DNA of 64,000 nucleotides, taken from positions 1,448,501 to 1,512,500 of the forward strand of contig NW_027184061.1 of the NCBI RefSeq assembly GCF_041296385.1. The letters run 5' to 3'. This DNA comes from Aphelocoma coerulescens (Eukaryota > Chordata > Aves > Passeriformes > Corvidae). The first letter of the stretch is position 1, and every line of letters starts with the position of its first letter. Shown here piece by piece: positions 1 to 17,999 of the stretch. The notes beneath the pieces are model-generated. The model made no database searches. It worked only from the letters and a program-made list of their open reading frames with translations, and had not been told where the DNA came from. Both the position numbers and the translations under genes were made by a program.

Positions 1-879
1 GCGAGGGTCAAGGGCATTCCCAGAGCTCATCCTGCTCTGTGAAGAACGAGGAAAAGGGAGTGGGAAGCCAGCAGTGAGCAGAGCTGAGGCCTGGAGAGCA
101 GCTCTGAATGACCCCCAAATCTCACCAGACCTCTGAGACATTGCTGTTCTTCAGCCAGTGACAACATGAGTCCCTAAACCTGGGGCTCGCTCTTCCTCGT
201 GGCCAGGGGCATCAAGGAAGGCTACAGTGCAATGGGGACTGCGGTGAGCTGGGAATTCACTGGGGGAGAGAGGGAGAACTTGTGGAGCCAAAGGCAGGTG
301 GGGGAGAGAACTGTTCAGAGAAAGGCTGAGCTTCAGCTTGAGCAAGCTGAAAAATGGCATTGGGGGTCAACCCAGACTGATTTCATTTCAGAAGTTACTG
401 AACAAGTTTGTTATTGGGGGGGTGTCATATTTTCCCCTGGAGGTGCACGCTCTGCAAACTTGAGCTGCACTGCCGAGCTGCTCAAGCACGTCTCTGCTGC
501 AGGTCACGGCGTTTCTTCTTTGGCTTCTCATGGCCCCGGGGCTGAGCCGCAGCAGAGCCCTGGCGGAGCCCAGAGCAGCCTCAGCATCCACAGAGCCCGG
601 CTGCAAGGAGAGAAAGCAGAAAGCGCCCGTCAGCTGAAGGCTCCCGTCCCCCTTGTCCCAGCCGCCCGCGGTGCCCAGGCCGTGCTGGCCGCGCTCAGAG
701 CGCTGCCCAAAGCTGCCCAGCATTGCTGCCTCTGGCAGGAGAGCAGGAGGGCAGGACACGTGCCCAGCCTGCAGCCGGCCGTGGCACAGCCACCTCCTCA
801 GCAGCTGCCCAGAGCGGGATGCTGCTGCGCTCGCTGCCGTCTCCCAAAAGCCCTTATCCCAGCCGTGCCAAGAGGACGG

Positions 880-1752
880 GCACCCACCTCACGCCTCCCG
901 CCGCCAGAAGAAAAGCTGCTCCCAAACAGTGTCCTTAGCCCTTCTCCAAGGGCACGTCCCACCCACGCCACAGCTGCTCCCAAGCACTTCACCATCCGGA
1001 CCAGACAGCACCTAGAACGCTTCCTTTGGGAAAACAAACCAAATGAAAAGAGATTACAGACAAAAATGGAAAACAAGGAAAAAGGTAAAAAATCTTCTCT
1101 CTGCTGGGGCCTTGAGGAAGGCCCAAGCCCGCCATGCGAGGGAAAAACCCACCCACGGGCCAGGGCAGCCCACGCTTTCTGCCTTCCCCCTGCACTGCCC
1201 CCAAAAGTCATGCTGAGCCCAAAGCCAACAAGGGCAGTGGAGCAGCCCAAGCCCTTCCTTGCCTGCAGAGCAAAGCAGCCCATGCACAGCTTCTGGTGTC
1301 CAACCTCTGCTCCCACCATGGGGCTTTGTTTGTGTCGGGCTGGCTGCCCCAGCCCCAGCCCCAGCCCCAGCGCGGGCCACGGTGGGTGCTGGGGGCTGTT
1401 GGCAGGGCCAGGAGCAGACTCCCAGTTCAAAACCAGCCCAGCCCATCCCCCCAGCCCTGCCAAAAAGCAGCTTGGCAGCCGACTGAAGAATTGGTTGCAT
1501 CCGCCCCAGCAAAGGGGGGAACCTTTGCTTCCCGGCCAGGCTGTGCAATGCACAAATCTGGGAGCATCCCCCTGCGTGTGGACTCATCTGCAAATTCGCT
1601 GTGGAGCCTGGCTTTGGAGAAGGTGCCACCATTGAAGTCCATCATCTTCAGCTTGCCAGGTGGAGGAAGAGCTTGTCATCCATGATGTCACCCTCCATGT
1701 CTCCAGCAGCAGCAGCCGCACCTGGCACAGCTTCTCCAGGGGCTCCTTCTTC
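880..1752 (-). pseudogene. Decayed PIM1-like kinase copy (left arm)
   Basis: This lies downstream of the intact PIM-like gene, in the same orientation. The segment around 1599-1752 reads as a worn exon 3: it encodes a stretch like EAV...GDIKDDKLFLHLAS, then after a frame break MMDFNCGTFSKA, matching the [16 protein letters not shown] and [13 protein letters not shown] parts of the intact gene. At the expected donor the intact GT reads AT. Bases 1080-1590 resemble intron 3 of the intact gene, and about 900-1015 resembles exon 4 (AVWSGW... for TVWSLG...). Exons 1, 2 and 5 are not recognisable. The similarity includes introns, so it is a tandem DNA duplication and not a retrocopy. Confidence 0.7.
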
Positions 1753-2027
1753 CCTGGGGCTGGAGCAGGCTGTCAGCGCTCTGCCCAGGGCCCCGGCTGT
1801 CGCTGAAGAAGGACAAGCAAAAGCAGCTGGCGTGGGGGCCACCAGTGCTGGGAAGAGCAGCTCAGCTCCAGCAGCAGGGCTGCGCGTGCCCAGCTGAGGA
1901 GCCCTGCGCAGCGATTCAGGCAGGACAAAAACTCTGCCTTTCTTTGCTGCTTCTTGCCAAGGCGCGTGTGCAGCTGGAACTTACCGGCTCCCTGGGTCAA
2001 AGCGTGCGTGTGGCTCTCTCCCTTCTC

Positions 2028-4542
2028 CTATGGCACGTGAATATCCTGCATCCAAGGATCACAGGACAGGTCTTCTAATGAGGGCCTTTCCGAGGACAGC
2101 ACGGATAAACACCGTCGGATGAGATTCTGGCACTCTGCGGACAGAAAGCAGAAAGCACCAGTCAGTTGCTGAAGGCTCCTGTCCGCTTTGCCCCACTCTT
2201 GCCATGGCCAGGCCGTGCTGCGTGTGCTCAGGGCTGTGCCTAAACTTTGCCATCAATTCTTTCTTTTGGAGGAGAGCAGGAGAGCAGGACATTGCCACCT
2301 CCTCAGCAGCTGCCAGTGCGGGATGCTCCTGAGCCCGCTGCTGTCTCCCAGCACTGCTATTCCCCCCGTGCTGCAGAGATGAGGATCCACCTGGAGAGAG
2401 CCGTCGTGGGAGCGAGAGCCGGCCCCAGGTGCTGTTCCAGCCCCTCCTGAAAGGGTGCTCCCCGCAGACCATCTGGTGCAGCACGATGCCCAGGGACCAG
2501 ACGGTCGCTGCCTCGCCGTAGTACCAGCCGAACTGGGTCCATTCCGTGGGGCTGTAGGACGGTGTTCCTATGGAATAGAGATGGAGTTCTTCAGGGGGAC
2601 GCTGCCTGCTCCCAGAGCCTCGCCCCAGCATCCCTGGGCATGCGGGGGCCGCAGCAGCGGCACGCGGCGTGACCCGCTGCCCTCTGGCCAGCACCTGGGA
2701 CTTGTGTACAAACTGGGGGTTGGAAAAGAAGCCGCTGGTGTCGCAAGAGGGCAGCGGAAGCCCTGGCAAGGCCCGAGCATTCCATGCAAAGGAAAAACCC
2801 ACTTGATGCTGGGGAAAAACCACGCTTTCATCCTCCCTGCCTGCACTGCCCCAGAAACCATTCTTAAGCCAAGGCAACCACGGGCAGCAGAGCAGTCTGA
2901 GCCCTGTCTCGCCTGCACACCAAACGGGCTGGAGCACAGGTTCTGGCCCCCCCTCTCTGCTACCCCCACCCACGCGTGTTTCTGTGGTGCTGGCTGCCCC
3001 AGCCCCAGCGCCAGTCCTGGGCAGAGTGGCTGGCGAAGGCTGCCAGCAGGGCTGGAAGATGGCCCCTCAGCCAGCGCCGCTCAAAAGCAGCTCAGCTGAA
3101 CACTCCGGCTGCCATGACTGGCAGCAAAAGGGAGAATCCCCCCTGCCACAGCCGGCTTGGGCTGTGAGATGTTGGGCCGAGAGATGTTGGGGTGTGAGAT
3201 GTTGGGCTGTGAGATGTTGGGCTGTGAGATGCCGCTACCAGGAGCCTCCCCCTGCGTGGGCTCACCTGCAAAGCTGGTGTAGGCTGCGGCTTGCAGGTAG
3301 GTGCCACAGCCAAAGTCGATGAGTTTGGCCTGCCCGGTGGCCAGGTCAACCAGGATGTTCTCCGGTTTGATGTCCCGGTGCAGGACCCCGCAGCTGGTGC
3401 AGTGCCGCACGGCCTCCAGCACCTGGCGGAACAGGTGCCGCGCCACCTCCTCGCACAGGAAGCCCCGTGCCCGAATGAAGTGAAGGAGGTCCTGACACCG
3501 CTCCGGGCGCTCCAGCACCATCAGCACGTTGTTGGGGAGCTCCAGCCACTCGTGGAGCTGGACGATGCCAGGGAAGCCAGCGGACACCTTGTCCAGCAGC
3601 ACGATCTCCAGTGGTGCTCGGGTGCCGTCGGGCTGCGGGAGGAGCACGGTGCCGTCAGCGGGGCTGATGCCGTGCCGGGGCTCGGGAAGCCCTCAGCCAG
3701 CCGGGGACGCTCTGCGCGCTCCGCTGGCCCCACGGCCGCTCTCCCTCGAGGCGTTCTGGCGGCTTCCACCCTGCTGGGCCTCGGCTCATCCCCGCCCGCC
3801 GCGCCCCGGCTTCTCCCGCTGCCCCTCGCTCACTCACCAGCTCGCCCCAATGGCCGATGCGGTTCCGCGGCACCCGTTTGATGGCCACCTGCAAGGCAAG
3901 GGGAGCAGCGGGCTGAGCTCGCCGCCCGCCGTGCCCAGCCGCATGCTCCTTCTCCTCCTCCTTTGCCCCCCGCCTCCTGCGCCCGCCGCCGGCCCCGCCA
4001 CTCACCGGGGCGCCGTCCGAGAGCCGCGTGGCCGCGAAGACGCTGCCGAAGCCGCCGCGCCCCAGCAGCGAACCCAGCCGGTAGCGCTCCTTCAGGCCCT
4101 GCTGCGCCTTCCGTGCCCGCGAGACGCGGCCGTCAGCGCTCGGCCCGGGGCCAGGAACGGCCCCCGAGCGCCGCTCAACCGCCCCGGGCCGGCCATCCGC
4201 ACATGGGGGCTCTTTTGGAGGGGCCACCGGCGGCTCGGGGCCGGCGGCCGCGCTCAAGAGCGGCGGAGCTCGGAGCGGGGAAGACGCTGCGGAGGCGGCG
4301 GGAGCGGCCGCGCCGCCTGTGTCCCCGGCGGGCCCCGGGAGGAGCCGAGGCCGGGGCCGGGGCCGGGGTCGGGCCAGCCGGAGCCAGGGGCTGGCGATGG
4401 TGCCCAGGAGCCAGGCACTGATGCCCGCCCAGCAGCGCCACAGCCAGGACGGCGAGAGCCGGGCGGAGGCGGGACCGCGGCGGGACGCCCGGGGGCGGGG
4501 AGGGCGCAGCCCCGCCCGGGGCCGGGGGCGGGCCGGGGGCAT
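2028..4542 (-). CDS. PIM1-like serine/threonine kinase, intact (left arm)
   Basis: A five-exon gene on the minus strand: 4542-4006, 3888-3838, 3632-3266, 2567-2391 and 2134-2028, all with GT-AG introns and consistent phases, giving 412 aa. The kinase domain starts near residue 154. P-loop GRGGFGSV is 161-168, VAIK lysine 183, alpha-C glutamate about 205, HRDIKPEN 281-288, DFG 302-304, and the PIM-type SPTEW stands in place of APE. The order of exons and the [18 protein letters not shown] segment are typical of PIM. Residues 1-150 are Pro/Arg/Ala rich and unlike mammalian PIM1; residues 33-54 are strongly hydrophobic and might anchor the protein in a membrane. The start is the ATG at 4542, inside a CpG-rich first exon. 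An in-frame codon upstream also exists, so the start is likely rather than certain. Protein ends in [11 protein letters not shown] kinases are constitutively active survival kinases; the role of this paralogue is unknown. Confidence 0.88.
3157..3231 (-). repeat. 15-bp minisatellite in PIM-like intron 3 (left)
   Basis: About five tandem copies of a 15-bp unit, CATCTCACAGCCCAA on the minus strand, lie just inside intron 3. The right-arm gene has seven copies at the same place. Confidence 0.9.
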
Positions 4543-4559
4543 GGCCCGGCCGGGCCTGG

Positions 4560-4960
4560 GGAGAGGGAGGCCGCGGGAGGGGGGGTTGCGAACCAAAGGG
4601 AGAGCGGGAGAGGGTGCGAGACACTGGGAGAGGGAGAGGAGGAGCAGGAGAAGGGACGCAGAGGGTTCTTAGACTCTCTGCTTTTGCGCTGCTGCCGCTG
4701 CTGCCGCTGCTGCCGCTGCTGCCGCTGAAGCGCTGGGAGCGTTTGTCCGCGTGTCCGTGTGTCCGGTGCCCGTGTGTCCGTTCCCCCCCGCGCGCCCCAC
4801 GGCCGAGCCCCGCGCGCCCCGGGGCAGCACGGGCCGCTCCGCTCCGGGGCCGAGGCGGAGTCCCGGAGCATCTCTTCCTCCCGCAGCCACACCAAACCCG
4901 CTCGGCCATTGGGAGCAGTTTTGCACACGTTTCCCTTTGAAGGGCTCCTCTCTACCCCCA
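4560..4960 (-). promoter_or_regulatory. CpG-rich promoter and 5' region of the PIM-like gene (left)
   Basis: GC-rich, CpG-dense DNA directly upstream of the PIM-like start. It includes a run of GCT/GCC triplets at about 4687-4730, shorter in the right arm. No TATA box is obvious. Assignment as promoter rests on position and composition only. Confidence 0.5.
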
Positions 4961-5029
4961 TTTCCAAGGAGTCTCCCTGCGGTTTTGGCACCTGCAGCGA
5001 CAGGACAGCGATTGGGCTTCAAACTTCAA

Positions 5030-5290
5030 GAATGGAATGGAGGGGCTGGAGCACGTCCAGAGATGGGAATGGAGCTGGGGAAGGGTCTGGAGGACTTCTG
5101 AGGGGCAGCTGAGGGATCTAAGGGCGCTGAGCCTGGAGGAAAGGAGGCTCAGGGGGGCCTGGCTCTCTCCAAGTCCCTGACAGGAGGGGGCAGCCAGGAG
5201 GGGTGGGGCTCTGCTCCCGAGGGAAAGCACGAGAGGAAATGGGCTCGGGGGAACTCTTGGGCTGGATGGTGGGGAAATTCTCATCCTCCG
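5030..5290 (+). mobile_element. CR1 LINE 3' fragment (left)
   Basis: Matches the familiar avian CR1 stretch reading CTGGAGCACGTCCAGAG...GGCTCAGGGG and onward. Degenerate. Its mirror copy is at about 58,300-58,535. Confidence 0.65.
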
Positions 5291-5817
5291 TGTCTCGACA
5301 AAGGGGGAGGGGGGGACGGGGGGTGGGGTCGGGCACGACCTGGGGAGACGGGGTTGCTGACGCTGGGCTGGGGACACGGGAAAGGGCACGGGAAGCCAAA
5401 GCCCCGCTGAGCGCTGGCGCTGGGCTGGCACGGGGTGAGCCGGCAGCAGGGCCCCGCAGCCCTGAGGGACTCGCCCTGACGGCCGGGGAGTATTGATCCT
5501 GGTCTCTAAAAAACGAGACTCAATAAAATATCATTAAAAGGTGCCTCCTTCTCCTTCTCCTCCTCTCCCATCCCTTCTCCTGCTCCCCCCGGGCCCAGCG
5601 CCCACCCTTGGCCCCCCGTTTTCCCAACGCGGCCGCATCCCGCGGGAGGAGCCGGGACGGAGCCGGGACAGGTCGGGCTGGGGCAGCGCTGGGCTCTGGG
5701 CCCGGCCTGGGCGCCCCCCACGCGCCCCCTCCCCAAATTCCCCTGGCGGGGGGCGCTGGGGGCGAGGGGGGGGCGCAGGTGGGGTCCGGGTGGGGAGCGC
5801 TGAGCGCTGCGGGTCTG
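5291..5817. other. GC-rich block between CR1 and the X-Y module (left)
   Basis: No gene is visible. The stretch holds pyrimidine-rich and G-rich tracts, an AATAAA at about 5522 on the plus strand, and a block containing CCCCAAATTCCCCTGGCGGG that also occurs beside the zinc-finger gene's X-Y module (about 21,960 and 32,085). Those promoter-side blocks are therefore paralogous. Confidence 0.5.
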
Positions 5818-5861
5818 CCTGGCAACTGGTGAGTCACCAGCGCCGCGCGCTCTGATTGGCT
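5818..5861 (+). promoter_or_regulatory. MHC class II-type X-Y promoter module 1 (left arm, PIM side)
   Basis: Reads CCTGGCAACTGG (X1-like), then TGAGTCAC (X2-like), 14 bp, and CTGATTGGC (Y box, a CCAAT motif). This order is the conserved SXY core bound by RFX, CREB and NF-Y at MHC class II genes. It points rightwards, away from the PIM-like gene, yet no class II exon 1 follows. A second ATTGG lies about 25 bp on. Confidence 0.7.
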
Positions 5862-6188
5862 GAAGGTTGTCGTGCGGTGTCTCTGATTGGCGCCTTTCTT
5901 CGGGGCTCTTTTGGGGGGACTTTTTCTGTGGGATTTGGGGGTCGTTGGAGGCTGTGGGATTTAGGGGCGTCCCGGCACGTTTTGCTGTTCTCTGGGGGCT
6001 GTGTTGGCGTTCAGGTGCTTCCCAAGGGCCCCCCAGAGCGGGGTGACACGGTGGGGACACAGGGGGGTCCCCATTCCCGATCCATCCCAGGGTCGGTTCT
6101 GCCCCCTCCACTCTCGGCTCCCCCTCAGTTTCCTCCAAGTCTCTCCCCAGTGCCCCTCAATAAACGGGACCAGCCCAAACTGGGAAGC

Positions 6189-6529
6189 TTTATTGGGAAC
6201 ACTGGGAGCAGCCGGGCAGGGGCAGAGTGACAGCGGGGCTGGGGGGACACACGACCCCCCAAAATCAGCGCGGGGACGGAGCGGGGGGTCCCGGTCGGGC
6301 CCGAGGCCACGGGGAGGGGCTGCGGCCACCGGCGGCTCAGGAGCTCTGTGGGCAGAGCAAAGGGGGTGACACCGGGCTGGGGGGCCCCGGGGGAGCACAG
6401 AGCTCCGGGGGAGGGGGGACACGACCCCCAGGCCCCTCCCATCACCTGCTTGCGCAGGTAGAAGCCGAGCCCCAGCGCCAGGAAGACGAAGCCCAACACG
6501 AAGCCCCCGATCCCCATCAGCATCTTGGG
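6189..6529 (-). pseudogene. MHC class II beta chain 3' end: transmembrane and tail exons plus poly(A) signal (left)
   Basis: The transmembrane exon is about 6529-6446 and encodes MLMGIGGFVLGFVFLALG followed by LGFYLRKQ. The next exon starts at 6345 and adds Ser-Ser then a stop at 6337-6339, the usual short class II beta tail. AATAAA is at 6189-6194. Exons for signal peptide, beta 1 and beta 2 are absent: upstream lies a minisatellite, then unrelated DNA. The sequence before the transmembrane exon is C-rich and lacks the usual exon start. It is either an orphan 3' end or a gene whose 5' half was lost. Confidence 0.8.
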
Positions 6530-6599
6530 GGGCGGGGGGGCAGCTTTGATGGGGGGGGGAAGGGGAAGACGAAGTCAGGAAACGGCAGCGGCTGCCGGA

Positions 6600-7310
6600 A
6601 AGGAACCAGAATGGACTGGGACAGGCTGGGATGAACTGGGACAGAATGGGACACCAGGATACACTGGGACGAGGACCGGGACTGGGCAGGAGCAGATTTG
6701 GAGCACCAGGGATTATACTGGGATATATTGGGACCACACTGAGGGCTACTGGGAACATGCTGAGGCCCAATGGGTGCTGCTGGGATATACTGGGAGTGAT
6801 TTGCATCATACTGAGACTGACTGGAATCATTCTGGGAGTGACTGGAACCACAGTGGTGGTGAAAGGGTGCAGTTGGAAAAATGCAGGGGGCAACTGGGAT
6901 CATCCTGGGAGCAGCTGGCCCATACTGGGGTCATACTGGGATCATACCGGGAGTGACAGGGTCATATTGGAGTGACTGGCATAGTTCTGGGAGTATCTGG
7001 GAGTGACTGGAATCATACTGGGGGTGACAGGAATCAAACCAGACTCATACTGGGAAGTTACCTGGAATCATACTGGGGGTGACTGGACTCATACTGGGAT
7101 CATGCTTAGAGCAACTGGGACCATGATGGGGGCAAAAGGCATCACAGGGACTGACTGGGAGAGGCTGGGTTCATACTGGAAGTGACTGGGGCCCTACCTT
7201 ACTCTACTGGGAGGGACTGAGAGTGAAAGGAACCATATAGGGCATGACTGGGAACAACTGGGACCATGTTGGGGGCAACTGGGACCTTATTGGGAATGAC
7301 TGGGAACATA
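6600..7310. repeat. ACTGGGATCATACTGGGAGTG-like minisatellite (left)
   Basis: A degenerate tandem array with a unit of about 20-24 bp built on the words ACTGGGA and TCATACTGGGAGTGAC. It sits where the intron upstream of the class II transmembrane exon would be. The same array is at 56,220-56,960, and a fragment at 48,596-48,868. Open frames across it are repeat artefacts. Confidence 0.9.
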
Positions 7311-7945
7311 AAAGCTTGAGTGGAGTTTTTATCGCGTGGCATTTCCAGGGAGCAGCGGCAGCTCCGCGCCCCCAGCCCGGGGGGTGGGAGCAGGGGAACC
7401 GCTGGCAGCACCTTCGGGGCACAGCCGAGGGCTGGGGGGCTCCTCCCCCACTTCATTTTCTCTGCCCAGTTCAAACCATCCCCTCCCATTCAAATCCCCT
7501 CCGTTCACATTTTCTCCCCACCATTAAAGTTTCCTTGCCCCAATTCAACTTTTCTCCCCAGTTAAGCCCTGAGGCCCCTCCCCACCCCTGGCTCCTCCCG
7601 GCAGGACCCGGCCGGGACCTTCTGGAAACAGCAGCGGGAAGAGTTCCAAAATTCCTCATTACTTCCATCGATTTCCTTGGTTTCTGGGGCATTTTCCTGC
7701 GGCTGCTCCAGGCCATGGCTGAGAGGTCCCCTCGGGCTCCAGCCCCTTTCCAGCCCCTTTTTCCAGCTCTTTTCCTCAGCTGACCCAAACCTGTGGACTT
7801 TGGGGGGCGGGAAGAGTCGCTCTGCTCGGGGGGTCCCCGTGGTGCCCCAGGGAGGCCCCGAGGCCGCAGCGCGGTTCCCTCGGGCCCCTTGGAGCGTTTG
7901 GAATCTCCAACTCTCAGCAATCGCTGTCCGTGGCATTCAGTCCCG
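7311..7945. other. Conserved arm block without a recognised gene (left)
   Basis: Near-identical to 55,603-56,225 of the right arm. It includes CpG-containing DNA and short open frames, one reading MARSSRRKMPRKPRK-like on the other strand, but no domain or splice structure I can defend. The last base shared with the right arm is at about 7,945. Confidence 0.5.
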
Positions 7946-7954
7946 TGTTGGAGA

Positions 7955-8498
7955 GGATGAAAGTTTGGTAAGAAAGTTTCACAGATATGTAGGCTTGGCA
8001 GAAAGATCTCTGAATGTAGAAACTGAGGGTGAGATAGAAATGAAAGCAAGTTTTGATGTAGAGAAAAGGTGTTTTGCTGAACCAGTGATCATTGAATAAC
8101 TGAGAAGGCAAAGGTTGGAGATGAGCTGGAAGGAGATTTTTATGATTAGAACACAGGTATGTGACAACAAACAAAGACATGTTTTTCATCAAGTAAATAA
8201 GTCTCAAGAAGAGCATAAGTAAATAGAAAACATGTTTTTACCAAAAAGAGAGAGCTATCACCGGCAAACAAATGTCGATGTGGCAGGTGGAAGAAAGGTC
8301 TGAGAACTTTCCATTGTAAGCTTTAATTGTAACTTGCTTACTCTTGTGATTGGATAATAATGACTATAATATGGTAATGGTAGTAGCTATTTGGCTATAG
8401 CCAAATGTAAAAGTATTGTGTATGGTGCTTATTGGTTGATATGTATTAAGATACTCTGCAAAGAAAGGTTTAAAATGCTTTGTAACTTGAACAGAAAG
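7955..8498 (+). mobile_element. LTR fragment, passerine ERVK-like
   Basis: Begins TGTTGGAGAGGATGAAAG and is AT-rich, unlike its surroundings. I recognise the sequence as a very common songbird LTR. It stops abruptly where a second LTR in the opposite direction begins. There is no counterpart in the right arm. Confidence 0.55.
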
Positions 8499-8504
8499 CT
8501 ATTA

Positions 8505-9420
8505 CCACAGGCCTAGGCCCTAGGGTGTATCACCGTGTCCCGCAGCCATAGGGAAGAGGAGGAGAAAAGGTCCAGCAGGCAGGAATTGTGCAGCAAGATT
8601 GATTTATTTAATTATTTTACAAACTCTTTTATAGACTTTTTTCTTCAGAGTCTAATTGGACAAAGGATCAGCCTCCTCTTGGGGATTGGCTAAAATCCTA
8701 AAACATCCATTGTCAAAATATTTTTCTACTGTACCATAAACAAGACTTTTCAAGGTTGCAGGTAGTTTGGTTGTTTGCATTCCCTGCCACCTCTTCTGTG
8801 AGAGAGAAACGTCTCTCACGGACTTAGAAAATAGCAAGAAAATCCTTGCTAGCAGCATTTTTGTATCTACAATTCCCCCTTTTTGTTTGATAGGAGAACA
8901 ACTCTACTATTAATCCTAAATAGAAATTTACATCAGTTATTAATTCTAAATATGTCCTTAAGGCTTTAACGATCTGACTCCATAACAAGAAATTTAAAGT
9001 TCAGTCTCTGCTTGTGGGAGGACCATCCCAGTCTCTGCTTGTAGAAGGACCATCTGCCTGATGGTTGACATCCTGGTCATCATCAGAAGAGTCATTAGGC
9101 TGATGATCTACATTCTGGTGGCCATTTGGATGGTTGGCGTTCTGGTCATCATTTGGAGGTTGCCTGTTCTGCCTCTGGTGCCGTAGGTCAGGGCGAACAC
9201 ATTTTGCAGGTAGCCACCGTACCCCAGTATCTGTGGAAACGCAAGCATACCCACGACTCCAAACCATAAGCTCATGCAGCCTTCCCACTGGTTAGTGAGT
9301 AAATTCCGCACCCAGACTTTTGCCCAGGGCAGTTGTGTCTCGCCTGAAGACTGCAGTGAGAGAAAATGATTCAGAATAACAGGATTATTTGAATTTTGTG
9401 GTACTGTAAGGTGATTAATT
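8505..9420 (-). mobile_element. 3' end of a class II (ERVK-like) endogenous retrovirus
   Basis: On the minus strand the order is a broken integrase C-terminus (about 9420-9001, with a WAKVWVRN motif and, after a frame change, RGYACVSTDTGVRW), a polypurine tract AAAAAGGGGGAA, and an LTR beginning TGTAGATAC at 8872. The LTR has a TATAAAA and AAATAAA and runs to about 8505. Gag, protease, reverse transcriptase and env are missing. A related LTR lies in the right arm at 54,949-55,317 in the opposite orientation. Confidence 0.7.
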
Positions 9421-9448
9421 GTATACGAGCTTTTGCTAGTCGGCTTCA

Positions 9449-9935
9449 GTCCCGGGCTGGCCCTGGGCTGGCGGCAGCGAGCCCGACAGAAACCAACGCC
9501 CGCGGGGCCACCGGGGCTCAGAGCCGTGCAAGGGACGCTTTGGTTTGCAGGGATGGAAGGGCCTGGGCTCCTCCCCTGCCCCTTTTGACTCGGTTTAGGA
9601 TTCAATATTTTGGCCGACGTGGGAGGGGAAAAAGGCGTGGTTTTTCTCCAGCACTGGGCGGGTTTTGTCCCTCGCATTTGGGCCTTCCCTGGGCCCCCTC
9701 TGCCCCCTTGCAGAACCAGTGGCATTTCCCACCCCACGCAGTTTGTAAACAAGAGTCGGCTGCAGTCGAGAAGGCTCCAGGCGCCTCCTTCCAGGCTGAC
9801 TCTGCCGATGCTGAGGCTGCTCTGGGCTCTGCCGGGGCTCTGCTGGGGCTCAGCTCTGGGCAAGGCTGGGCCCACTCTCCCCTCGCATTGCTCCGGGCAG
9901 CTGAGTCACGGGGGAACAAGGAAGGGACACATCAA
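9449..9935 (+). pseudogene. Fragment matching PIM-like intron 3 (left)
   Basis: Bases 9,600-9,770 match intron 3 of the PIM-like gene (compare 60,760-60,900), including GCGTGGTTTTTCYCCAGCAC and CAGTTTGTAMACAAG. A further 45-bp stretch at about 9,805 matches the decayed PIM copy at 63,005. Orientation is opposite to the intact PIM gene of this arm. No exon is present. Confidence 0.65.
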
Positions 9936-9958
9936 GGGACTTGAGGTTTAACAGAGCT

Positions 9959-9964
9959 TTTATT
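9959..9964 (-). terminator. Poly(A) signal for the PAK-like gene (left)
   Basis: AATAAA on the minus strand, about 430 bp beyond the PAK-like stop codon and conserved at 47,401-47,406 in the right arm. It is preceded by a short tandem array of GTTAG-like units at about 9,970-10,060. Confidence 0.6.
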
Positions 9965-10394
9965 CAAAAAACTGCCATAACTACCAGGCTGTCCTAACCA
10001 CCATAACTAACTAGCAGTGCTAACTACCGTAACTAACCACTTGTCCTAACTACTATAACGAAAAGCTGTCCCCAGGTGATTCACATCCTCCGCTGCTCCT
10101 TCAATTGCTTTGCTGCAGCGATCAGAGGGCTCAGGCTGGAGAGAGGCTTGGCTGATGATAAAAATGGGTGCTGCCCAAAGGATGAAAAAGAAAGAAATCA
10201 ACTGTTACTTTCCCAAGTCAAGCTCCTCACAGGCTCTGTTGCATCAGGACAAAGGGGAATGGTTTGAAACTCAGGAGAGGGAAGCAGGCTCAGATTAGAT
10301 CTGAGGCAGAATTTTTTTATCAGAAGAGTGGGGAAACACTGGCAGAGGGTGCCCAGAGATGTGGGAGGTGCCTCCTCCCTGGAAACATCCAGGC

Positions 10395-17512
<7,118 letters not shown>

Positions 17513-17999
17513 TTTGGCCGTGCTGCACACGTGGCAGACTGTACCCCTGCAAGCACAGAAGGACACCCGGCAGGGGCTGGGCTGGCTGCTGAGAATGCCT
17601 CGGGCAGGAGGATCCTCCGGCAACCAGCGGGCGCCCAGAGCCGCTCTGGACACTGAGGGCTCCGTGCCCACAGCAACGGGAACACGGCGAGGACGCGGCA
17701 GCGTTCCCGTGACATCACAGCAGCAGCTCCCGCAAGAACCGCCTGGAAGGTTCTCCTCTGTCACAAAGGAGCACAAAGGATCCTCCCGGGGCACAGCCTG
17801 TTGCTCAAAGCATCCAAGAGGAACCCAGAAAATGCAGCAGACCAGGACAGCCCAGAGCCGAGCCTGAACAACGAAATCAAAGCCATGCACTGATGCTCCG
17901 AATTAGGGGCGGGAGTCGGGAGGCTGCAGGGCTTCCCAAGGAGCCGGAGGCAGCCAACACGCAGGGCTGGGCAAGTCGGGCCGGGAGCAGCGGAGAGCT

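Noticed and set aside
199..1635. Open frame of 478 codons on the plus strand
   Set aside because: Antisense to the decayed PIM copy, in GC-rich DNA, with no domain; the mirror frame in the right arm is broken.
6600..7310. Possible CRISPR-like or coding repeat array
   Set aside because: Units are degenerate and contiguous without unique spacers; it is an intron-type minisatellite in a vertebrate genome.
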